Assembly (NCBI RefSeq): GCF_000218685.1
Contig: NW_006763296.1
Location: 2,190,907-2,254,906, forward strand
Direction of reading: 5' to 3'
Source: Serpula lacrymans var. lacrymans S7.9
Taxonomy: Eukaryota; Basidiomycota; Agaricomycetes; Boletales; Serpulaceae
Length of the DNA: 64,000 nucleotides
Of this stretch, positions 58,101-64,000 are shown piece by piece. A program made the position numbers and the translations under genes. Under the pieces are notes generated by a model. It saw only the letters and a list, made by a program, of their open reading frames with translations. It was not told where the DNA came from and did no database searches. Numbering within the stretch: position 1 is the first letter of the stretch; each line of letters starts with the position of its first letter.

Positions 58101-58135
58101 ATTTGCACCTGAAGCGTAGGCTCTTGAGAGCTCAT
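52166..58135 (-). CDS. REV3: DNA polymerase zeta catalytic subunit REV3
   Basis: B-family translesion polymerase that extends from lesions with Rev7 and Pol31/Pol32. It starts MSSQEPTLQVQINQIDYTLA at 58135. The N-terminal block has VHIHQVYPYFFIEYNG, then YVRAIILVKGVHFYGFHSSY and CDFGLYGCGWINLGEVHQRG. A long low-complexity middle follows. The exonuclease-like region includes NKVIDIVIDVDPDIVVGWE. Polymerase motif A: VVLDFQSLYPSIMIAYNYCY (about 54160-54225). Motif B region: VKQAMKSARGN. Motif C: VVYGDTDSLFIYLPGK (about 53535-53580), then KKRYVGFKYENPDD. The C-terminal cysteine modules are CLHCGALAQE / CDACRRDPQTVIPALLGRIY and CVSCTASAAAE / CENYDCPWFF, as for CysA zinc and CysB iron-sulphur binding. 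It ends EYSYERTDDLL at 52166. Many introns; no disabling change noticed. Confidence 0.94.
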
Positions 58136-58295
58136 TGCAATTATAACTCAAGCCTTGACATATCGATGGATTTCATGCAAACAGACTTGAACGAAAGAGG
58201 GGTCACATCCGAGTCGGCAACTTCCATGGTCAACGGTATGTACGATGTACACTTGTTTACACCCAGCTCGCCAAATATTCGCAGTTTGCCTCTAC
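58136..58295. promoter_or_regulatory. Compact bidirectional promoter, REV3 / SET gene
   Basis: Only 160 bp separate the two presumed start codons (110 bp if the in-frame ATG at 58245 is used for the SET gene), so both genes must share regulatory DNA. No specific motif was identified. Confidence 0.5.
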
Positions 58296-58913
58296 ATGCG
58301 AACCAACACTGAGCCCTCCTCTTGGCCACCAAATGTCCAGTTCATCGCAGTACCACAATATCATACATCTGTCACTTCTGTTATGCGGTCTTTCCTGACG
58401 AAGGTCAAAGTCCCTGCCGATAGCCCATCCTCGAGTGCAGTCTCATCTTGCCATTGTAGTAGGTCTCAAACTCTTGTTCGCATAAAAGCCATCTCGGACA
58501 GCTCTCACCCTGCTAAAGGCCAATTCGGGTTGTTTGCTGCGAAGAACATTGCTCCGAAAATCCATATACTTGACTACATTGGCGAAGTGCATTGCGATGA
58601 CAGACCCACCTCGGATTACGATCTCTCTCTTTACCGCTCTCAAGATGGCGTGAGTGTCGGGGTGGATGCAAGCAAAGTTGGAAACGAGGCCAGATTTATC
58701 AATGATTATCGCGGAGTAAAAAGTAAACCTAATGTTGTCTTCGTTGATCGCCGAACATCTTCTGGAGAACTACGAATGAGCATCTGGAGCTCGGCTGCAC
58801 CTATCAAAAAGGGAGAGGAAATCTTGGTTTCATACGGAAAGTCATGGTGGCGTTCTCGGCAGTCGGAGACAAGTGACAGAGATGATCTAACTATGGATAT
58901 GGATATGAAGTAG
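58296..58913 (+). CDS. SET-domain protein (putative lysine methyltransferase)
   Basis: A single exon. The preferred start, MRTNTEPSSWPPNVQFIAVP, is at 58296; an in-frame ATG at 58245 would add 17 residues. The SET core: GQFGLFAAKNIAPKIHILDY then IGEVH (SET-N, SAM-binding G-x-G-like FGLFA), VSVGVDASKVGNEARFINDY then RGVKSKPNVVF, and IKKGEEILVSYGKSWW. The usual NHSCxPN pseudoknot motif appears as NDYRG..KPN, a variant I associate with a fungal SET group. The closing EEILVSYG matches the E-x-x-x-Y-G signature. No pre-SET or post-SET cysteine cluster. About 205 residues. The substrate is unknown. A Plavaka element starts 65 bp after its stop. Confidence 0.83.
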   Translation: MRTNTEPSSWPPNVQFIAVPQYHTSVTSVMRSFLTKVKVPADSPSSSAVSSCHCSRSQTLVRIKAISDSSHPAKGQFGLFAAKNIAPKIHILDYIGEVHCDDRPTSDYDLSLYRSQDGVSVGVDASKVGNEARFINDYRGVKSKPNVVFVDRRTSSGELRMSIWSSAAPIKKGEEILVSYGKSWWRSRQSETSDRDDLTMDMDMK

Positions 58914-58970
58914 GCATGTTGGTATCATAACCATCTCCATGACTGATGCGATAGACAATTTGTAGTTTGG

Positions 58971-58978
58971 TTGTAATT
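58971..58978 (+). repeat. Left copy of the 8-bp target-site duplication
   Basis: TTGTAATT, repeated exactly at 63943-63950 immediately outside the right terminal inverted repeat. Confidence 0.9.
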
Positions 58979-58991
58979 CAAGGGGTACGCA
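58979..58991 (+). repeat. Left terminal inverted repeat
   Basis: CAAGGGGTACGCA, exact reverse complement of 63930-63942. Confidence 0.9.
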
Positions 58992-59769
58992 CCGGCGAAT
59001 TCCGAGACGTCAGGCTGGAGGGCGGGGGGTCCTTTGAGGGTCTTATCTGACTAACATGGGCCTTAACCGGCTAACCTGGATGGGTAAAAATGTGAGTTGG
59101 AGGTTGACCATACATCATTTTGAGCATTCAAAGCCATACAATTACCAATAGCAGTAGCCTGTTGATATATGCCACCAGTCCCTTCAGTGTTCTGAGCTGT
59201 GACTAGCTGGCACCACGGTTGCTGCCAGTGTAAGTGTTGATTCCCAGCCAAAAGCCCAGATTTATAGATTGAAATAAGGAGATATAAATCTGTAAAATTA
59301 TTTAGAAGTAGATATACGTCGTGAAATTTTGTCGACAAGTTCTCACGCTATCGTGTCGAGATCACTCTGTCAATCTATGATCGCAACGATCCGCGATACC
59401 ACAGAGCGCTGCCTCGAGTGCACTCCATGTCACCGCGATATCACGATCACAGTGGTGTCGTGTGCACTCGTAGCAGTGTCTGCGAACCTGGTCTATGGAT
59501 GAGTCCAGTTATTCAACGGAAGGAAGGCGATGGTGTGATTGCAACCAGTACTGCAATGGAGGCTCGTCAATATCTGCTCGCTCATGGTCTCAACACGCTC
59601 AATTTCGAAGCGATTCAAACTTATCAGCCAAAGTCGATCAATACCTCGAGAGTAGGATCAGAAAATAACCCATTCAAGTCAATGCAGTAGCAGGGCCTAG
59701 TGGACCGAAATCATTATATCTACAGGTATGTTTCTTATCCTCGCTATAATGCACACTCATTCTGATCTC
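58992..59769. other. Left subterminal region of the DNA transposon
   Basis: GC-rich at first (GGCGGGGGGTCC near 59030), then mixed. No clear gene. A 90-codon open frame at 59418-59690 (VIATSTAMEARQYLLAHGLN) may belong to the transposon but is unrecognised. Confidence 0.4.
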
Positions 59770-60385
59770 TTAATTTAGGATCAAAGTCTTCAACCTGATC
59801 ATTCTGATCTCCAACCGCAAGAAATTAACCACAATCTTCGGCACATGACTAACCTCGCTCAACTTGAACAACTACAAACGACAATGGCATTCATCAACGC
59901 GATTAAAGAGGCTTCTTTGGACGACGACATCGCCAGTGACATGGCAGATTTCACCTTTTGACTCCACAACCCCCCTCAACATATACTATCTCTTGACAAT
60001 CCATACACCCGCTATGCTCTCGATTTATTCCTCATGACCACAAATGCATCCGAGGAAACCTACAACAAAGCTCGGGACGCGTACTACAGGCTTCATCTAG
60101 AACACTGCGACAGAATCATGTCTTTCTATCAAGTGAAACAATATGTAACTGAAGCAAGTGGAGTAGATAGTATCACCAATGATATGTGTCTCAACAGCTG
60201 CCTAGAATACACCGGCCCTTTTGCAAAATTTGAGGTCTGCCCTATGTGCAACGAACATTGATACAATCAGTACCAATTGACTCAAAGTTGAGGCAAGAAG
60301 AAAGTACCGAGGCAGACCTTCCATACCATTCCTATTGGCCCACAGCTTCAAGCACTCTGGCGTGATCCTATTAGTGCCAAATTGT

Positions 60386-62186
60386 TGTTAGAAAACCACA
60401 CACAAAACAAACTAACACACAATCCTCCCAGATTCCACGGAACTTGTTTATGGGCTTTGCCTCCTAAAACAGTGGGTGCTCTGGTTGTTCATGGGGTGGT
60501 ACATATGACGATCCTTCAAACTAAAACCCAGAGATGTATGGGTGTGGGTTTTGAGGAGGAGGGATAGTTGGAATGTAGAAGATAGGGGCTTTGTGGCGAG
60601 TATAGACAAGCACTACCTTGCTAATTGTAGCACAAGGTAGGTTTGAGAATGACAAAGTGACAAGGTGACAAAGTTCCCAGTGATAGCAGGCTCCTGACGC
60701 ACAGACTGTAGTGCTCAGAAGGACTCTAATCGAAAGGGATGACAATTACTTTCAAAAAGCGACGAGTGACAATGACAGCAGTTAACAGTGGTAGCAGTGG
60801 GAAGTATTGTGACCACACTGGATCACAAGTAGCAGAGTAGTGAACTTGAGATTTAGAGAAGAAGTCTGGATTTGAGTTCTTGTTCCTTTTTTTTACAAGG
60901 TAGAATACAGGGGTTTATATAGTAAAAGAAAAGTAGGCTATGCACAGTATAGCTGTGCAAAAAGAATGAGAAAGAACATGAAGGAAGGAATGTATGCTGA
61001 TGAATCCTGCGTAGGTAGTACAGGATAAGGTTGTCAAAAAAAGGAAAAGAAAGGGATAGAACAATGAATGCTGTGAGTAATGTCACAGGTTTGTACAGCC
61101 ATAAAGTAAAGTCCAATAGCAAAAAGAGAGCAGGAAAATCATGATGTCATGGGAAGATGCAGTAAAAAAAGGGGCAAGGAAAAACACTATCAGTATCAAC
61201 ACAGTTCCTTTATTGTCAGTCAGGCATTCTAAAAAAATATGTGTCCATAAAAATGATTCAAAAATCAAAAATAATCGCACTGCAAATGAATGTTCTGGTG
61301 AAAAAAAAGAAACTGGAGCCACCAGTCCACCACCTAGTCCAAATCCGACAGTTCCATGGCCTTACCAATGAACTGGTTGTGTTGGACCACCTAGTCAAAT
61401 GAGGGAGGGAGAGGAGTAGTTCCAATTTGGAACAAGTGAGTCCCAGGCAGCATGTGGTAGGTGTAGCTGTAGCGAAGACAATGGATAAAAGATAAGTGTA
61501 CCCAAGTGAATGGGACAGCGATAAACATGGGTGATGCAAGGGGATGAACCTTCTCCAGCTCAAAAACTACCCACCCACGCTCCAACCAGGCAAGACGAGC
61601 GACTGATGTTTTGATAGTATATGATGGCAGATCGACGTCATGAAGATGGACCTGTTGCCCTATTTGGACCGGCCGCCGGGGCTTTGCTGATATCAGCAGT
61701 GGCATGTGGTAGTTGACAGATTGGCGATGGAAGCGGATAGGAAGCGGTGACATCAGAAATGGTGGGGGAGCAAAGAAAATGAGGAGGAGGAGGCTGGAGG
61801 TGACAAAGAGGTGGATTAAAATGGGGATCCAGAAACGACCATTGTGTGAGAATAAAAAGGAGAGGAAGGGGCCCATGGTGGGGCTAGGCAAAGGAAGGGG
61901 AGTAAGGCAAACAATGAAGGCGAGGGCGCAATGCAATGTGTAGCCAGTGGCAACACAAAAATTTGCCAAAATGCTGAAACACAGAAAGTACTAAATGGAA
62001 AGCAAAGGTGAGTGTGACTGGATTGCCTAATAGAGGTGGTGCTGATCAGCCACAAGATTGAAAAAGGCAATATTAATTACTATTCCACGTGGCACTGTGC
62101 CTGTGTGGCGCAAAGGCAAGTCTTTTTGAATATTCACTTTGTTATTGACACCTGTCCATGCTACTAATCAACTTTGGTGCATGACA
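60386..62186 (-). mobile_element. 1801-bp LTR-like unit, copy B (inverted relative to copy A)
   Basis: Exactly the same length as copy A, in reverse orientation, from TGTTAGAAAACC to GGTGCATGACA on the plus strand. Flanks are ATTGT and ACGGC, not a target duplication. On its minus strand it has an uninterrupted frame, MGPFLSFLFSHNGRFWIPIL (ATG at 61876), to a stop at 61391. Confidence 0.8.
61391..61876 (-). CDS. ORF inside the LTR-like unit, unknown protein
   Basis: 161 codons from MGPFLSFLFSHNG, with one membrane-like stretch (ILIHLFVTSSLLLLIFFAPP), then RPVQIGQQVHLHDVDLPSY, KTSVARLAWLERGWVVFELE, KVHPLASPMFIAVPFTWVHL and LPGTHLFQIGTTPLPPSFD. In copy A the second half is nearly the same but has a stop at the HLHD position. 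The protein-like composition (W, H, R, V mix; charged turns) suggests a former or present transposon-carried gene. No family recognised. It may be non-coding LTR sequence that happens to be open. Confidence 0.35.
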   Translation of the reverse strand: MGPFLSFLFSHNGRFWIPILIHLFVTSSLLLLIFFAPPPFLMSPLPIRFHRQSVNYHMPLLISAKPRRPVQIGQQVHLHDVDLPSYTIKTSVARLAWLERGWVVFELEKVHPLASPMFIAVPFTWVHLSFIHCLRYSYTYHMLPGTHLFQIGTTPLPPSFD

Positions 62187-62418
62187 ACGGCATCCTAGAT
62201 GTCTATGACGACCTCCTAACAGGACAAGACTATCTCAACGCTGTACAGGATGGTCAAATTAAGTCTGGGGACTCAGTACTAATGTTATTACTAGACGGAG
62301 CTTAACTGTATCGAAACAAGGCTTCCAACTGTTAGATTTACATATGGGTCCCGTTTGACATCTCACCAGACAACTGATACAAGAAGAAACATGTCTTTCC
62401 TGGTGCCATCATTCCTGG

Positions 62419-62861
62419 TGTTACAATTGACGTACCAGTACCTACTCACACTCCACTTTTCATACTTTTACTTTTACTTTTTCCAAGTCACATGACCAGT
62501 CATGTGACCATTTACCTTACTTTTCATTTTCGGACCTTTCCTTTAATTTACATTCTCCGCTTTAACCTTGTACTGTAGTTTTCACATTGTGCCATGTGGC
62601 ACTTCCCCTTTTAGTTCAAACTCCACCTTTCTCGCGCGGCACTGCCCTATACTTATTTTAGCTACAAGTATCCCACGCAGTGGAGCTGGTCACACGGGCT
62701 AGGCCCCATGACATCAGCAGCCACTGCCTCTAGCAACTGTACAGTACATATGTACAAACCAACCTGTATTAGTATATAAACCCCAATAGATCTTGGGGAA
62801 GGACTCAGCAAGTCCTCCTGTTGTTTACCAACGACTAACTTGTTCCTACCAAATGGGTAAC
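62419..62861 (+). mobile_element. Diverged, truncated LTR of the TGTTAC family
   Basis: It starts TGTTACAATTGACG and shares the CATTGTGCCATGTGGCAC, GTGGAGCTGGTCACACGGGC and TGTACAGTACATATGTAC blocks with the LTRs at 33529 and 41626, including the TATATAAACCCCAATAG box. It stops at about 62861 (CAAATGGGTAAC) without the terminal GTTACA. More diverged than the others, so older or another subfamily. Confidence 0.7.
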
Positions 62862-62869
62862 TAGTACAG

Positions 62870-63259
62870 AGCAGCAAAATGTTGAGGAGAAGATGACCAA
62901 GGCTAAGAAGTTCCGACCTAGCAAAGCTTTGACAGCGTAGTGAGTAGTATAATTCTCATTTATCGGATGCTACTGACCTTATATTTAGTAATCTATGTGC
63001 TAAAGATTGGTTAAAAACAAACTCCGGACCAAGAGATGATTTCAGGTCATACTACAAAGCTCTCAATCCCTCTGTTATCTTAGTAAGTGTTATTTTTTCT
63101 CATTATGTTGCTATCTCTCTGACTATTTATCACAGTCTTTCGAAGAACAAGTTCTCGCCATCAAAAAGGTAAGCTATTCTAAATTGTTTTGTACATATGC
63201 TAACTGTATTCTATGCACAGGCTTCCTCAATTGTTCTTCCAGCAGCTACTGTGACATGA
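62870..63259 (+). pseudogene. Spliced 3' fragment of an unknown transposon-borne gene
   Basis: Four short exons with well-formed introns. The first reads EEKMTKAKKFRPSKALTA; a GTGAGT ... TTTAG intron completes a Tyr codon and leads to NLCAKDWLKTNSGPRDDFRS and YYKALNPSVIL. Then a GTAAGT intron, SFEEQVLAIKK, a GTAAGC intron and ASSIVLPAATVT, stopping at 63257. Phases are consistent throughout. Its 5' part was probably removed by the neighbouring LTR. It may be an accessory gene of the DNA transposon. No family recognised. Confidence 0.5.
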
Positions 63260-63929
63260 ATTCCTACCTTGACTCTTTTCCATACCCCATGCATGCTTTC
63301 TCCCATCAATATGTGCTTTCGTAGTGTTTTCTGGGCTTTTTTGTAACATTTTTTACCGCTTTTTGATGTTTTTTTTAATGTAGTATGTCTGGCTGTGTGT
63401 ATCAATGTATATCACTGTATTCATATGGCAAAATAAAAGTTCATTATTGTGGAATAAAATCGTGAATAAATCATTCTATTGAGATCTATGTAAGTCTATT
63501 CAGATTGATATAGTTCAAGATTTTTTTACTTTGCATGCAGATATCTATCAATAAAAATCTTAAATTTGGCCATCCATCTCAAAAAAGTTGTAAACATGTT
63601 TATATTTTGATATGAGTGATATACGACGCTATGGATCTGCATTTTCAATCAGGTGACTCGAACTCAAGGCACTTTCACGAATTTAAACGAAATTTTCATT
63701 TTCTATCACTACATATCAATCCATAAATTTTGGCTTTTGGCTGGGGTTGATTGATTATGTAATTTACACTTCCCAAAGCAGCGCATGCAATAACCTGCAA
63801 CAACTTCTACTTCCCAGATTGAGCGGACCTGTGAGTAAATATTACCATATTAGGACGTTTCCATGGGGAGGGGGGGTGTATACAGGTCCTTACCTGGCTA
63901 ACCTAGCCTGACATTGGAAATTTCCTGCT
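63260..63929. other. Right subterminal region of the DNA transposon
   Basis: AT-rich, non-coding; ends with a GGGAGGGGGGGTG tract and GGCTAACCTAGCC before the right terminal repeat. Confidence 0.5.
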
Positions 63930-63942
63930 TGCGTACCCCTTG
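63930..63942 (-). repeat. Right terminal inverted repeat
   Basis: TGCGTACCCCTTG, exact reverse complement of the left end; followed by the second TTGTAATT copy at 63943-63950. Confidence 0.9.
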
Positions 63943-64000
63943 TTGTAATTACATACTTACAGAACATTATCATCAAAGGTTGTTTTACAAATATCAATGT

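Larger units (their letters stand above)
59770..62418 (+). pseudogene. Plavaka transposase fragments, interrupted
   Basis: Left part (59790-60385): TMAFINAIKEASLDDDIASD, LHNPPQHILSLDNPYTRYAL, NASEETYNKARDAYYRLHLE, then GVDSITNDMCLNSCLEYTGP and CPMC, a CxxC-containing block, then KVPRQTFHTIPIGPQLQALW ending near SAKLLLE. Right part (62187-62418): NGILDVYDDLLTGQDYLNAV, DSVLMLLLDGA*LYRNKASN and FPGAIIPG. These blocks and their order match Plavaka-type transposases of basidiomycetes. The 1801-bp LTR-like unit lies between the parts, with a small deletion, and a second LTR truncates the end. Stops include TGA after DMADFTF and TAA in DGA*LYR (62303). Non-functional. Confidence 0.82.
58979..63942. 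mobile_element. Plavaka-type DNA transposon with intact ends, dead transposase
   Basis: 4964 bp bounded by 13-bp perfect terminal inverted repeats, CAAGGGGTACGCA (58979-58991 and, inverted, 63930-63942), and an 8-bp target duplication, TTGTAATT. Both ends also share TGTCAGGCT-like (left CGTCAGGCT) and GGCTAACC-type subterminal motifs. Inside are transposase fragments, an 1801-bp LTR-like unit, a second LTR, and a short spliced frame. It is inserted between the SET gene and whatever lies to the right. Confidence 0.9.

Noticed and set aside
1..64000. CRISPR arrays, bacterial operons, rRNA genes
   Set aside because: No regularly spaced short repeats, ribosome-binding sites or rRNA-like sequence; intron density and gene content are fungal.

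Overview
The window looks like nuclear DNA of a mushroom-type basidiomycete (Agaricomycete). The genes are dense and split by many 50-60 nt GT-AG introns with CTRAY-type branch points. The repeats are typical of that group: Copia and Gypsy LTR elements, and a Plavaka-type DNA transposon whose ends are intact. All homology calls come from reading conserved motifs by eye; no database was searched.

Left gene block (0.3-17 kb): a protein phosphatase 2A methylesterase (PPE1); the ribosome-biogenesis double AAA ATPase RIX7; a BRCT-repeat replication/checkpoint scaffold (Dpb11/Rad4/TopBP1); a lineage-restricted hypothetical protein; casein kinase 2 beta; the MBOAT acyltransferase GUP1; a doubtful small membrane protein; and a group A FAD monooxygenase. 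A gene-poor 4 kb follows, carrying a perfect 31-bp palindrome, and then an Hsp20 gene at 21.1-21.6 kb.

Repeat island (22.6-42.2 kb): (i) a fold-back structure with two apparently identical 725-bp inverted arms around a 1.9-kb centre of degenerate ~100-bp repeats and a solo LTR; (ii) a Copia element with both LTRs, interrupted in gag by another solo LTR, whose right LTR holds a precise 52-bp GT-AG intron-like insert missing from the left LTR; (iii) a broken Gypsy element interrupted by an 1801-bp LTR-like unit, an unidentified repeat and a SINE-like tRNA-derived sequence, ending abruptly in a Plavaka-associated protein fragment that itself holds a solo LTR. Many internal stops are CGA-to-TGA compatible, which suggests cytosine-methylation decay.

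Right gene block (44.2-58.9 kb): one gene encoding three tandem copies of a tyrosine-phosphatase domain, all with intact HCSAGKDRTG loops, a fusion I have not met before; a small hypothetical protein; DPH7 (diphthamide synthesis); a small multi-pass membrane protein with an apparent frameshift; REV3 (DNA polymerase zeta); and a SET-domain protein divergent from REV3.

Right end (58.98-63.94 kb): a Plavaka-type element with 13-bp terminal inverted repeats and a perfect 8-bp target duplication, only 65 bp past the SET stop codon. Its transposase is dead: it carries the inverted twin of the 1801-bp LTR-like unit plus a further LTR. A small spliced reading frame remains near its right end.
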